Source: Mesorhizobium loti CJ3sym | GTDB lineage: Bacteria > Pseudomonadota > Alphaproteobacteria > Rhizobiales > Rhizobiaceae | Length of the DNA: 64,000 nt | NCBI RefSeq assembly: GCF_000472785.1 | Contig: NZ_AXAL01000008.1 | Coordinates: forward strand, 234,326-298,325 | Reading direction: 5' to 3' | Part shown: in pieces, positions 56,740 to 64,000 of the stretch | Position numbering within the stretch: the stretch's first letter is position 1 | Layout of the letters: every line of letters starts with the position of its first letter | Program-made: the position numbers and the translations under genes | The notes under the pieces: generated by a model | What the model saw: only the letters and a program-made list of their open reading frames with translations | Told to the model about the DNA's origin: nothing | Database searches by the model: none

Positions 56740-57636
56740 TCAGCCGAGATCGATCTGTAGGATTTCCGGCCGCACGCCGAAGCGCACCGGCATGATGGAG
56801 AAGCCGAGCCCGCCCGAGACGATCAGATTGCGACCGTTCTCCACGACATGGCCATAGGCATAGCGATTGCCGAAACGCGACGGGACAACAGGTGAATAGC
56901 CGAACAGCCGCACCTGCCCGCCATGGGTATGACCGGACAAGGTTAGCGACACCCGCCACGGCACGGTGGCAAAAATGTCGGGCTCATGGGCGAGCAGTAT
57001 GACAGGCGCGGTGTCGCCGACCTTGGCCAGCGTACCGTCGAGATCGTCCAGTCCCGTCAATCCGGGACGCTCCTTGGTCGGCAGCAGGGCCTGCTGGTCG
57101 GCCAACCCGGCGACCCACACGCCGTGCCCATCCTTCTCCAGGCGCACGACATCATTTTCCAGCACGGGGATGCCGACCGCCTCCAACGCCTTTCGCGCTA
57201 TGGTCGGGCCGGCACCGGCCCGCTGCGCGAAGCCGTCGTGCCACCAGTCATGGTTGCCAAGGATCGAATGCACGCCGAGCGGCGCCTTGAGGCCCGACAG
57301 TGCCGATGCCCATTGCGATGGCGTCACCCCGCCCGTCACCATGCGCATGCCGGCGATATAGTCGCCAAGCAGAACGATTACGTCCGGCTGCAGCGCATTC
57401 GCATCCTCGACAAGCGAGGCTATCCGTTCCGGTGTCATCCAGGGCCGGCAGGCATGGATATCCGCAAGGGCCACGACGCGCAGCTTCAGGCCATCCGGCC
57501 AATGCGGCGGCGTCAGCGCATAGCGCTTCACATGCGTCAGCAGCATCGGCTCAATGCCGACCGCATAGGCGCCGAGCGCCGCAGCGGTCACAAACGAGCC
57601 GCCGATGAAACGCAGGAACCCGCGTCTGGTTATCAT
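56740..57636 (-). CDS. Tat-exported metallophosphoesterase
   Basis: The 298-residue protein has a twin-arginine signal (TRRGFLRFIGGSF at residues 3-15) and the calcineurin-like metal-binding set ADIHACR, LLGDYIAG, GNHDWWHDG and SGHTHGGQ. It resembles the YkuE/YaeI group, some of which act on lipid or phosphodiester substrates. I start at MITRRG (57636), which puts the twin arginines in the usual place. The substrate is unknown. Confidence 0.9.
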   Translation of the reverse strand: MITRRGFLRFIGGSFVTAAALGAYAVGIEPMLLTHVKRYALTPPHWPDGLKLRVVALADIHACRPWMTPERIASLVEDANALQPDVIVLLGDYIAGMRMVTGGVTPSQWASALSGLKAPLGVHSILGNHDWWHDGFAQRAGAGPTIARKALEAVGIPVLENDVVRLEKDGHGVWVAGLADQQALLPTKERPGLTGLDDLDGTLAKVGDTAPVILLAHEPDIFATVPWRVSLTLSGHTHGGQVRLFGYSPVVPSRFGNRYAYGHVVENGRNLIVSGGLGFSIMPVRFGVRPEILQIDLG

Positions 57637-57794
57637 TTGGCTCCGAGCCCCTTGGATCACGGCGCTGTGCCGCAAGCCGGCGATAAAATCCATGATTGCG
57701 CCGGCAAACGGACAAAGATGAGGAGAATTTGCGCACGGACAGTCACAGATGCTTGATCACTGGTCAGGGAACCCACGCCTAGTCAATTGCGTCG

Positions 57795-58832
57795 CTATTC
57801 TTCCTGGAACAGGTTGATCTGTTGCTGCGCCAGATCCTTCGGCGCGTCGAGGCCGAGATGCCGCCAGGCATTGGCAGTCAGCATGCGGCCGCGCGGCGTG
57901 CGCTGGATGAAACCCTGCTGGATCAGATAAGGCTCGATGATGTCCTCGATGGCGTCGCGCGGCTCGGAAAGGCCCGCCGCGATCGTCTCGATGCCGACCG
58001 GTCCGCCACCGAAATTGCGGGCGATCATGTTGAGATACCGCCGATCGAGCGCGTCGAGGCCGAGCGCGTCGACCTCCAGCCGGATCAGCGCCTCGTCGGC
58101 GATCTTGCGGTCGACATGGCCGTCGCCCGCGACCGCGGCGAAATCGCGCACGCGGCGCAACAGCCGTCCGGCAATGCGCGGCGTGCCGCGCGCGCGCCGC
58201 GCGATCTCGAGCGCGCCATCATCACCGAGCGGCATTTGCAGGATGCGCGCGCCGCGCCGCACGATCTGTTCGAGTTCCTCGACCGTGTAGAAGTTGAGCC
58301 GCACCGGAATGCCGAAACGGTCGCGCAACGGATTGGTGAGCAGGCCGAGACGTGTCGTGGCAGCGACGAGAGTGAACTTGGCAAGGTCGATCTTGACCGA
58401 GCGCGCCGCCGGTCCCTCGCCGATGATCAGATCGAGCTGGAAATCCTCCATCGCCGGATAGAGGATTTCCTCCACCGCCGGGCTCAGTCTGTGGATCTCG
58501 TCGATGAACAGCACGTCGCCTTCTTCAAGATTGGTGAGTAGGGCGGCGAGATCGCCCGCCTTGGCGATGACCGGGCCTGAGGTCGAGCGGAAATTGACGC
58601 CGAGTTCACGCGCCATGATCTGCGCCAGCGTCGTCTTGCCCAGACCGGGTGGCCCGACGAACAGCACATGGTCGAGCGCCTCGTTGCGACCCTTGGCGGC
58701 CTCGATGAAGACCTTGAGATTGGCCCGCACCGCCGCCTGGCCGACGAAATCGGCAAGCGTCTGCGGCCGCAAGGTCTGCTCGGCATCCTCGCCGCGCTTT
58801 TCCGGAGCGATGAGGCGGGGCGACAGGCTCAT
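57795..58832 (-). CDS. ruvB: Holliday junction branch migration helicase RuvB
   Basis: The 345-residue AAA+ protein has Walker [10 protein letters not shown], Walker B FIDEIH, sensor residues around AATTRLG and the C-terminal winged helix ([17 protein letters not shown]). It drives branch migration with RuvA. Its ATG overlaps the stop of an upstream PIN-toxin gene by 4 nt (ATGA), so ruvB translation appears coupled to the toxin rather than to ruvA. Confidence 0.97.
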   Translation of the reverse strand: MSLSPRLIAPEKRGEDAEQTLRPQTLADFVGQAAVRANLKVFIEAAKGRNEALDHVLFVGPPGLGKTTLAQIMARELGVNFRSTSGPVIAKAGDLAALLTNLEEGDVLFIDEIHRLSPAVEEILYPAMEDFQLDLIIGEGPAARSVKIDLAKFTLVAATTRLGLLTNPLRDRFGIPVRLNFYTVEELEQIVRRGARILQMPLGDDGALEIARRARGTPRIAGRLLRRVRDFAAVAGDGHVDRKIADEALIRLEVDALGLDALDRRYLNMIARNFGGGPVGIETIAAGLSEPRDAIEDIIEPYLIQQGFIQRTPRGRMLTANAWRHLGLDAPKDLAQQQINLFQEE

Positions 58833-59233
58833 GCGAGCAATTCCATACCGGCAATGGCTCTGGCAGCCCGCTGATCAAAGGTGACAGTATGGGAGCAACC
58901 GAGATTTCGATTGTGCTCGGCGATCAGCGCATCGGCAAAATCCACATGCGGCAAATTCGATCTTTCGAGCGCAATCACGATAGCATCGAAATCCTCAAAG
59001 ACTAACGTCCTGATCTTTAGCAGTCGCTGGATTGCAGCCAGCACCTGTTCTTTAGGTAGCCTGTAGCGCGAACTCAGCGACCAGCCCAATTCGACTAGCA
59101 CGATCAGGCTCACAAAGCCGAACTTATCCTCTTTGAGGCTTTCGCCGAATGCGAGAGCCTTTACGCGTTGCTCCGCATCGTCGTTGAGCACCATTCGAAG
59201 CAGAACGTTCGTATCAATGCCTATAGACGTCAC
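58829..59233 (-). CDS. PIN-domain toxin, VapC-type (module 1, between ruvA and ruvB)
   Basis: The 134-residue PIN domain keeps the expected acidic residues: D7 (IDTNVLLR), E49, D98/D101 ([12 protein letters not shown]) and D120 (TFDQRA). VapC toxins are ribonucleases that cut tRNA or rRNA. The start is GTG at 59233, overlapping the antitoxin stop by 4 nt, and the stop overlaps the ruvB start by 4 nt. The toxin looks intact. Confidence 0.9.
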   Translation of the reverse strand: MTSIGIDTNVLLRMVLNDDAEQRVKALAFGESLKEDKFGFVSLIVLVELGWSLSSRYRLPKEQVLAAIQRLLKIRTLVFEDFDAIVIALERSNLPHVDFADALIAEHNRNLGCSHTVTFDQRAARAIAGMELLA

Positions 59234-59514
59234 GTGTCGCCCTCTTGCCGGCTCCGGGGCTTGTCTCCGACAACGTGCCGGCCAACAGCATCCTGCACCG
59301 CGGCGTCGATTTCTTCCAATGATGCTGGACCACCGGGCGGATCTCCCAGAAATCCGGCGAGGTCGGCGAATTCGAGATTGCGGGGCGTCCCAACCAAATT
59401 GCCGTCGACGACCGTCCAGGCGATCATGTCACCTGTTTTCAGCGACAACGCGTCCCTGACATCCTTTGGTATTGTGAGCTGGCCTTTCGAGGTCAGACTA
59501 GCGTACGCGCCCAT
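59230..59514 (-). CDS. AbrB/MazE-type antitoxin, VapB-like (module 1)
   Basis: The 94-residue protein has an N-terminal swapped-hairpin AbrB domain (YASLTSKGQLTIPKDVRDAL, then LKTGDMIAW) and a C-terminal toxin-binding tail (LEEIDAAVQDAVGRHV). A TTG at 59529 is possible, but the ATG at 59514 has GGAAAG upstream. It is co-translated with the PIN toxin and probably autorepresses through the palindromes at 59528-59553. Confidence 0.88.
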   Translation of the reverse strand: MGAYASLTSKGQLTIPKDVRDALSLKTGDMIAWTVVDGNLVGTPRNLEFADLAGFLGDPPGGPASLEEIDAAVQDAVGRHVVGDKPRSRQEGDT

Positions 59515-59527
59515 TTTCTTACTTTCC

Positions 59528-59553
59528 AAGAAATTTCTTACCGATCATATGAT
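59528..59553. promoter_or_regulatory. Twin palindromes upstream of VapBC module 1
   Basis: AAGAAATTTCTT (59528-59539) and ATCATATGAT (59544-59553) are perfect palindromes directly before the antitoxin start, in the 66-nt gap after ruvA. Both are AT-rich compared with the surroundings and suit an AbrB-type operator. Confidence 0.5.
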
Positions 59554-59580
59554 AGTCGGAATTTTTTTCCAACAACCATA

Positions 59581-60201
59581 TCACCGTGCCAGTTCCTTCA
59601 GCCCGAAGCGGATCAGCTTCGGCGCGTCCGCGCCCTCGCCCGCCGTCTTCAGCGCCGCCGCTACAGCATTGGCGGCGGTGTCGCGCGAATAGCCGAGATT
59701 GACCAGGGCCGACACCGCGTCGGTGATCGGCGCCGGCGCCACGCCTTCGCCGAGCTCCTGCTTCAGGCCGATGGTGCCAGAGGCCGAACCCGCATAGGCC
59801 GGCGCCTTGCTCTTCAATTCGGTGACGATGCGCTCGGCCACCTTCTTGCCGACGCCGGGCGCGCGCGAAACCATGGCGATGTCGCGCAGCGCAATGGCAT
59901 TGGCGAGATCGGCTGGCGTCAGCGTCGACAGGATGGCCAGCGCCACCTTGGCACCGACGCCCGGCACGTTGTTCATCAAGAGCCGGAACCACTCGCGCTC
60001 GAGCTGCGACTGGAAGCCGTAGAGGCGCAGCATGTCCTCGCGCACATAGGTCTCGATGAACAGCACCACCGCCTCGCCGGGCGAAGGCAGTGCGGCCAGC
60101 GTGCGCGCCGAGCAATAGGCGACATAGCCGACGCCATGAATATCGACGAGGCAATGGTCTTCGTCGATCTCGTCCAACGTGCCCCTGAGCTTGCCGATCA
60201 T
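59581..60201 (-). CDS. ruvA: Holliday junction branch migration protein RuvA
   Basis: The 206-residue protein begins [12 protein letters not shown], the standard OB-fold start of RuvA, and has two helix-hairpin-helix motifs ([17 protein letters not shown] and [16 protein letters not shown]) plus the C-terminal RuvB-binding domain. It holds the junction for RuvB. It is separated from ruvC and from ruvB by toxin-antitoxin genes, each on the same strand. Confidence 0.97.
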   Translation of the reverse strand: MIGKLRGTLDEIDEDHCLVDIHGVGYVAYCSARTLAALPSPGEAVVLFIETYVREDMLRLYGFQSQLEREWFRLLMNNVPGVGAKVALAILSTLTPADLANAIALRDIAMVSRAPGVGKKVAERIVTELKSKAPAYAGSASGTIGLKQELGEGVAPAPITDAVSALVNLGYSRDTAANAVAAALKTAGEGADAPKLIRFGLKELAR

Positions 60202-60228
60202 GCCAGATCTTTCATGGAAGATGGGCCC

Positions 60229-60648
60229 TCATGGGTGCGTTTCCGGAGAGATGATGTCGAGGTCGGGAAAGTAATTGCGATAACGCGCGGCGTCGCGTGT
60301 CAAAAGACGATGCCCGGCAACGGTCGCATGAGCGCCGATGAAGAAGTCCGGCAAAGTTCGTTCGCGAACACCGCCGGCCCGGCGATAGCGGGAATGCGTG
60401 ACACCCGCAAGAAACGCTGCGTCCCAAGGTACAAGTTCGCGATCCATCTCGAGCATGTCGACGGCTTTCCGAAGCGCGCTCTCTGTCGCGATCAATGGCG
60501 CCAACTCCGACCAGACGATGGCATTGACGACCAATGCGCCGTCGCCGCGGCAAGAGGCGATTGCAGACGCTGACCATTCCGTCAGCGGTCCGGCCGGCCC
60601 CCAAACGTCGATGAGGACATTGGTGTCAATCAACGTCGAGATCTTCAC
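60229..60648 (-). CDS. PIN-domain toxin, VapC-type (module 2, between ruvC and ruvA)
   Basis: The 139-residue PIN domain has D8 (LIDTNVLIDVW), E48 (IVWSEL), D101 (LPDFFIGAHA) and D119 (LTRDAARY), so the nuclease site is complete. The start is GTG at 60648, inside the last codons of the antitoxin (23-nt overlap). It ends 27 nt before ruvA. Sequence similarity to the toxin of module 1 is low, so the two modules are independent acquisitions. Confidence 0.9.
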   Translation of the reverse strand: MKISTLIDTNVLIDVWGPAGPLTEWSASAIASCRGDGALVVNAIVWSELAPLIATESALRKAVDMLEMDRELVPWDAAFLAGVTHSRYRRAGGVRERTLPDFFIGAHATVAGHRLLTRDAARYRNYFPDLDIISPETHP

Positions 60649-60895
60649 GCGGGCCTCTCAACCACTCCATGTACCCGTCGGCGCTCATGCCTCCCAGATC
60701 CAGCGTGTCCGCCATGCTGTTGAGAGTATCCCTGAACCTGCGCGCGGCTTCTTCGTCGGAAAGGTTTTCATTGACGGCAACGAGCCGAGCCCCTTCCTCG
60801 GTGGCCACGAACTCAACCTCGGAACCCGGGCCGATGCCCAGATGATCCCTTATCGGCTTGGGGATTGTCACTTGCCCCTTGGTGGTCACGCGCAT
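60626..60895 (-). CDS. AbrB/MazE-type antitoxin, VapB-like (module 2)
   Basis: The 89-residue protein has an AbrB-type N-terminus (MRVTTKGQVTIPKPIRDHLG, then GSEVEFVATEEG) and a C-terminal tail rich in acidic residues (WLRGPREDLDVD). A perfect 8-bp inverted repeat lies directly upstream of its ATG and fits an autoregulatory operator. It is the first gene of module 2, 56 nt after ruvC. Confidence 0.9.
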   Translation of the reverse strand: MRVTTKGQVTIPKPIRDHLGIGPGSEVEFVATEEGARLVAVNENLSDEEAARRFRDTLNSMADTLDLGGMSADGYMEWLRGPREDLDVD

Positions 60896-60896
60896 G

Positions 60897-60917
60897 GTAA
60901 TACCTCTGCGGTATTAC
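60897..60917. promoter_or_regulatory. Perfect inverted repeat, candidate VapB operator (module 2)
   Basis: GTAATACC at 60897-60904 is mirrored exactly as GGTATTAC at 60910-60917 around TCTGC. It begins one base before the antitoxin ATG, in the ruvC-vapB gap. Confidence 0.65.
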
Positions 60918-60951
60918 TTATCCTCGCAGGGTGAACAAGTCAAGAACATCG

Positions 60952-61461
60952 CTAGCCGGCAAGCGCCATCCGGTAAGCCACGCTCTGCCGGTGATGCGCG
61001 TGGCAAATGGCGATGGCCAGTGCATCGGCGGCATGTTCGGTGTCGAAGGTGGCCTTTGGCAGCAGCACCTTCACCATCATGTGGATCTGCTTCTTGTCGC
61101 CATGGCCAACGCCGATGACCGCCTTCTTCACCGCATTGGGCGCGTATTCAGCAACGACGAGGCCGGCCCGCGCCGGCACCAGCATGGCGATGCCGCGCGC
61201 CTGGCCGAGCTTCAGCGTCGCCACCGCATCCTTGTTGACGAAGGTCTGTTCGACGGCGGCCTCATGCGGCATTGCCGTATGCAGGATTTCGGCGAGCCCG
61301 TCATGCAATTGGCAGAGCCGTGTCGCCAGCGCCGCCTTGTCCTCGGACCGTACCGTGCCCGAAGCGATGAAGCGCAAGGAATTGCCGAGGCTCTCGACAA
61401 TGCCCCAGCCGGTGCGCCTGAGCCCCGGATCAATACCGATAATGCGAATCGCTTCCCCCAT
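60952..61461 (-). CDS. ruvC: Holliday junction endonuclease RuvC
   Basis: The 169-residue resolvase has catalytic residues D11 ([12 protein letters not shown]), E71 (EQTFVNKD), H143 and D146 ([15 protein letters not shown]). It cuts Holliday junctions located by RuvAB. It is the first gene of the ruv cluster and 74 nt downstream of rcdA in the same direction. Confidence 0.97.
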   Translation of the reverse strand: MGEAIRIIGIDPGLRRTGWGIVESLGNSLRFIASGTVRSEDKAALATRLCQLHDGLAEILHTAMPHEAAVEQTFVNKDAVATLKLGQARGIAMLVPARAGLVVAEYAPNAVKKAVIGVGHGDKKQIHMMVKVLLPKATFDTEHAADALAIAICHAHHRQSVAYRMALAG

Positions 61462-61535
61462 CCGGCCACTTTACCTCCGGTGGATAGCGATGCCAGCGAA
61501 ATGTGAACAAACCGGAAACGAAATGCCGAAAGATA

Positions 61536-62069
61536 TCAGCCCCGGGCGAAAGCCGTGTTGAGCAGGCTGATCTGGTCCGAAACCGGATTGGGGCGACGGG
61601 CCATGGGCTGCATGTCAACTACGGCGCCGGCGCCGTAGATCTCGTCATCCATGCGGCGCACCAGCGCCTGCAGGCGAAGCGAGCGGTTGACGAGATCGAG
61701 GAAATCCTTGGGCAGTTCGGCCCAGCCGGTGGCTTCATCGTGGGCGGAAGCGGTGTCGAGACGGACCTTGGACTTTTCCGAAGCCACCTGGTCGCGGGTC
61801 ATCTCGCCGGAATTCGCCGCACGTTGCAAAAGCAGCCAGGAGGCAACCTGCATCAGCCGGGTGGTCAGCCGCATCGATTCGGCCGCGTAAAGCGTGGCGG
61901 CCAGCCGCGACAGCTTCTTGGCCTCGGCGCGGCCCTTGCCGTCGAGATATTCGGCGGCCTGTTCAACCAGGCCCATGCCTTCCTGGTAGAGCGGTTTGAA
62001 GGAGTGCGAAAAAACCCGACGCTCCGCCAGCTTCACGGTTTTCGCGCTGCCCTTCGAAGGCTCGTTCAT
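61536..62069 (-). CDS. rcdA: DUF1465 family protein, RcdA-type adaptor for regulated proteolysis
   Basis: The 177-residue all-helical protein matches the DUF1465/RcdA family (FSHSFKPLYQEGMGLVEQAAEYLDG; AAESMRLTTRLMQVASWLLL). In Caulobacter RcdA is an adaptor that delivers CtrA and other substrates to ClpXP via CpdR. Two perfect CtrA-type boxes lie upstream (62185-62200 and 62360-62375), consistent with CtrA controlling its own degradation pathway. The family call is firm; the function in this organism is inferred. Confidence 0.88.
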   Translation of the reverse strand: MNEPSKGSAKTVKLAERRVFSHSFKPLYQEGMGLVEQAAEYLDGKGRAEAKKLSRLAATLYAAESMRLTTRLMQVASWLLLQRAANSGEMTRDQVASEKSKVRLDTASAHDEATGWAELPKDFLDLVNRSLRLQALVRRMDDEIYGAGAVVDMQPMARRPNPVSDQISLLNTAFARG

Positions 62070-62184
62070 TGAATACGCCCCTGCACTTGCAACCGGCCGA
62101 TTCGGCTCACTGCCGATACACCCGGAACCCTATAAGACTGAAGCTTGAAAATGCGCTTCGCGGGGGGTGAAGGCAAGCACATGT

Positions 62185-62200
62185 TTAACAGAAGGTTAAC
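62185..62200. promoter_or_regulatory. CtrA-type box 1 upstream of rcdA
   Basis: TTAA-CAGAAGG-TTAAC matches TTAA-N7-TTAAC exactly, 116-131 nt before the rcdA start. Confidence 0.6.
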
Positions 62201-62237
62201 GGCCATTCCCTGCGCAGAGATCAGCCGGAATCCGGGC

Positions 62238-62266
62238 AAAAAAAGAGCCGCGGATAAGGCGGCTCT
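62238..62266 (-). terminator. Rho-independent terminator in the rcdA upstream gap
   Basis: AGAGCCGC at 62244-62251 pairs with GCGGCTCT at 62259-62266; on the minus strand a T-run (TTTTTTTG) follows. It would end minus-strand transcripts coming from 62451-62831, or a short RNA starting in the 62270-62450 stretch. Confidence 0.85.
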
Positions 62267-62450
62267 CAGGAGTTTAACAGGGAGGCGTCAAACAAAGTGG
62301 CTCCAACCACTCGGTAAGAATCCAGATCACTGGATGAACATAGTAAACACCTGTAAAGCTTAATGAAGTCTTAACGGCGCCGATTTTTTGACCAAACGCC
62401 GCGTTTCTGTGCCGTAACAGCACAGCCCCAAGAGCCTCTCGGCTTCCGGC
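62267..62450. other. Gene-free stretch with CtrA-type box 2; possible small RNA region
   Basis: No coding frame is credible here. TTAA-TGAAGTC-TTAAC at 62360-62375 matches TTAA-N7-TTAAC exactly. A terminator for the minus strand lies at 62238-62266, about 95 nt beyond the box, so a short CtrA-controlled transcript is conceivable; it may equally be just the 3' end of the gene at 62451. Confidence 0.4.
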
Positions 62451-62831
62451 TCAGGCCTTTTTCCACACGACAGGCAGGGCGATAAAGGCAAACAGCAGCA
62501 TGCCCGCATAGAAGCCGATCGAGGAGATTCCCAGCAGCGGTTCTATCCCCGGATTACCGGCGAGCAGAATGTAGAGGCCGATCATGAGCCCGATGCCGCT
62601 GATCGCCGTCAGCCAGAAATGAATCTTGGCGAGCACCTTTTGCCCGGCGGCGGGAAACAGATGGTAGAAGAAGGCGAAGACCGCCGACATCAGCCATCCC
62701 GCCACCATCGTGTGCGCGTGAGTCGGCATCTGACCATGGTCTTCGCTGATCGCCATGTGGATGCCGAGCGCCATGCCGCACAAAGCATAGATGATCGCCA
62801 GCGTGAAGAAATTCCGTGCTACCCCTTGCAT
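62451..62831 (-). CDS. Small membrane protein resembling a fragment of heme-copper oxidase subunit I
   Basis: The 126-residue protein has four hydrophobic helices (FFTLAIIYALCGMALGIHMAI; VAGWLMSAVFAFFYHLF; HFWLTAISGIGLMIGLYI; ISSIGFYAGMLLFAFIALPVV). Helix 2 carries HAH and a later YH, a pattern like the heme ligand helices of cbb3/NorB subunit I, but the protein is far too short to be an oxidase. It occurs as a stand-alone family in Rhizobiales as far as I recall. GAGGGGAC precedes the ATG. Function unknown. Confidence 0.75.
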   Translation of the reverse strand: MQGVARNFFTLAIIYALCGMALGIHMAISEDHGQMPTHAHTMVAGWLMSAVFAFFYHLFPAAGQKVLAKIHFWLTAISGIGLMIGLYILLAGNPGIEPLLGISSIGFYAGMLLFAFIALPVVWKKA

Positions 62832-63165
62832 GTATGTCCCCTCGAGTTGCCTTTTTCCCCGTTTTCGGGAATGGGTTGATCGTCAGGCGATCCTGTCGCC
62901 ACCGGGCTCCCGGCGTCCGCGCACTAGCATCGGTACTGTTTCAAGACGATGTCGCGCCGACCCCTCCCGACGCTTGTGACAATAACAGAAAACCCGGCGG
63001 CGCGTTTGCCATCTCAACAGCGTCATGCGTTGGCGGAGGCTGAAACAGAGCCGGTTTTTTCGCGGCATCGTTCCGAAACAGGCACGGCGTTAAACGCTTG
63101 GTCATCGAAGCGGCGGGCACGGGAGCACGCGTCGTCCTCCAACATTGGGGACCGGGGAGACAACC
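62832..63165. other. Gap between two divergent small membrane protein genes, nothing else seen
   Basis: These 334 nt separate the minus-strand four-helix protein and the plus-strand DUF2269-like gene. No coding frame, hairpin or operator stood out. Promoters for both genes must lie here but none could be placed. Confidence 0.3.
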
Positions 63166-63717
63166 ATGGACTGGTATTCCATCGTCAAATTGCTGCACAT
63201 TCTCTCGGCGACCCTTTGGGTCGGCGGCGGCTTCACGCTGATCGTGCTGGCGACGCTGGCCGATCGGGCCGGAAACATCCCGGGAACGCTGCAGGCGATG
63301 CGTGCCACCGGCGAGCTGGGCAACAGGTTCTTCGCGCCGATGTCGATACTGACACTGGCCCTCGGATTGATCATGTGCTGGTTCTGGGTCGGCTTCTCGC
63401 AATTGTGGATCCTGATTGGCCTTGCCGGCTACGCCACCACCTTCTGCATCGGCATGTTCGTCTTCAAGCCCACCGCCGAGCGCATGGCCGCGATGGTTGC
63501 CAGGGATGGCGTGACGCCCGCAGCCCTTGCCTGTGGCCAGCGCATCTTGCGGGCGGCACGTTTCGATTATGCGGTGATGCTGGTCATCATTACCGACATG
63601 GTGCTGAAGCCGACCCTGCACGACTTCGCCGTCCTGGCCGGCATGGTGCTGGTCCTTGCCGGGGGCGCCACGCTGGCGCTTGGCCGGCCACGGCGCCTGG
63701 TGCCAAACGCCGCCTGA
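63166..63717 (+). CDS. DUF2269-like integral membrane protein
   Basis: The 183-residue protein has four to five hydrophobic helices (IVKLLHILSATLWVGGGFTL; PMSILTLALGLIMCWFWVGF; LWILIGLAGYATTFCIGMFV; LHDFAVLAGMVLVLAGGATL). The first helix begins KLLHILSATLWVGG, the typical start of DUF2269/YphA-like proteins, which carry a conserved His that may bind heme. The ATG at 63166 is used; a GTG-type start 7 codons earlier is open. Function unknown. Confidence 0.78.
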   Translation: MDWYSIVKLLHILSATLWVGGGFTLIVLATLADRAGNIPGTLQAMRATGELGNRFFAPMSILTLALGLIMCWFWVGFSQLWILIGLAGYATTFCIGMFVFKPTAERMAAMVARDGVTPAALACGQRILRAARFDYAVMLVIITDMVLKPTLHDFAVLAGMVLVLAGGATLALGRPRRLVPNAA

Positions 63718-63734
63718 ATCTGCACCTGCATCTA

Positions 63735-64000
63735 GGGTCAGGACCTATTAAAGTTCTTGCGGAGACAGCAAACGGCTGATTCATTGGCGGTGCGAGGAGG
63801 CGCTGCAATGAGTGATTTGATCTGGCTGTCGGAGGCGCAGATGCGCCGGATCGAGCGGCATTTCCCGCTGTCTCACGGAGTGCCCAGGGTCGATGATCGG
63901 CGGATCGTCAGTGGCATCATCTTCGTGATCAGGAACGGCCTTCGGTGGCGCGACGCGCCCAGCGAGTATGGTCCCCACAAGACGATCTACAACCGCTTCA
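63735..64000 (+). mobile_element. Left end of an IS5-family (IS427-like) insertion sequence, cut by window edge
   Basis: About 18 nt after the DUF2269-like stop the sequence GGGTCAGGACCTATTAAAG begins, which I recall as the usual left terminal repeat of this IS group, with TA before it. A transposase reading frame follows at 63808. The right end lies outside the window, so the repeat and target duplication cannot be checked. Confidence 0.7.
63808..64000 (+). CDS. IS5-family transposase ORF A (N-terminus only)
   Basis: The first 64 residues are visible: MSDLIWLSEAQMRRIERHFP, then HGVPRVDDRRIVSGIIFVIRNGLRWRDAP and EYGPHKTIYNRF, the standard start of IS427-group transposases, which are usually made as two frames joined by a programmed frameshift. 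GAGGAGG precedes the ATG. The frame is open to the window edge. Confidence 0.92.
   Translation, partial: MSDLIWLSEAQMRRIERHFPLSHGVPRVDDRRIVSGIIFVIRNGLRWRDAPSEYGPHKTIYNRF

Overview
The window looks like chromosomal DNA of a Rhizobiales alphaproteobacterium, most likely Mesorhizobium or a close relative. The evidence is the high GC content, the conserved blocks (tol-pal/cpoB/tilS/ftsH/glmM, ruvCAB next to rcdA, serC-serA behind a serC-type leader, phaAB with phaR) and alphaproteobacterial regulatory signals: TTAA-N7-TTAAC boxes of the CtrA type, GANTC clusters and an EcfG-type promoter. The genus is inferred. No tRNA, rRNA, CRISPR array or prophage was seen.

Layout. 0-6.6 kb: a truncated SDR gene divergent from a TetR gene, then a molybdenum-hydroxylase operon (2Fe-2S subunit, molybdopterin subunit, diheme cytochrome c) divergent from a second TetR gene, each pair sharing a palindromic operator; then a patatin-like lipase. 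6.8-9.1 kb: two divergent citrate synthase-family genes, one with an N-terminal DNA-binding domain. 9.1-11.2 kb: FtrA-type regulator, rhodanese, GNAT. 11.2-14.2 kb: polyhydroxybutyrate genes phaR, phaA and phaB. 14.2-14.85 kb: a gene-free stretch with DnaA-box-like sequences and a dense GANTC cluster. 14.85-20.2 kb: SUV3-like helicase, Hsp15, 7Fe ferredoxin, CarD. 20.2-22.6 kb: polar amino acid ABC importer. 22.8-25.4 kb: rpoH2-type sigma factor with an EcfG promoter, and an M48 lipoprotein protease.

25.6-32.6 kb: thiBPQ thiamine importer under a TPP riboswitch, divergent from thiamine pyrophosphokinase; ABC-F ATPase; ccdAB toxin-antitoxin. 32.6-39.8 kb: membrane-anchored hypothetical protein, purA, EamA exporter, serA, serC. 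39.9-43.3 kb: two outer-membrane beta-barrel genes, each with a CtrA-type box, and glmM. 43.7-45.2 kb: two paralogous exported Cys-repeat proteins inserted between glmM and ftsH on the opposite strand. 45.5-55.4 kb: ybgC-tolQ-tolR-tolA-tolB-pal-cpoB-tilS-ftsH. 55.5-57.6 kb: GH5 glycosidase and Tat-exported phosphoesterase. 57.8-61.5 kb: ruvC-ruvA-ruvB with a vapBC-type module in each gap. 61.5-64 kb: rcdA behind two CtrA-type boxes, two small membrane proteins, and the left end of an IS5-family element.

The observations I rate highest are the two VapBC modules splitting ruvCAB, the Cys-repeat family between glmM and ftsH, the GANTC/DnaA-box region at about 14.5 kb, and the CtrA-type boxes at rcdA and the two outer-membrane genes. 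Product names rest on motif recognition by eye; nothing was searched against a database.
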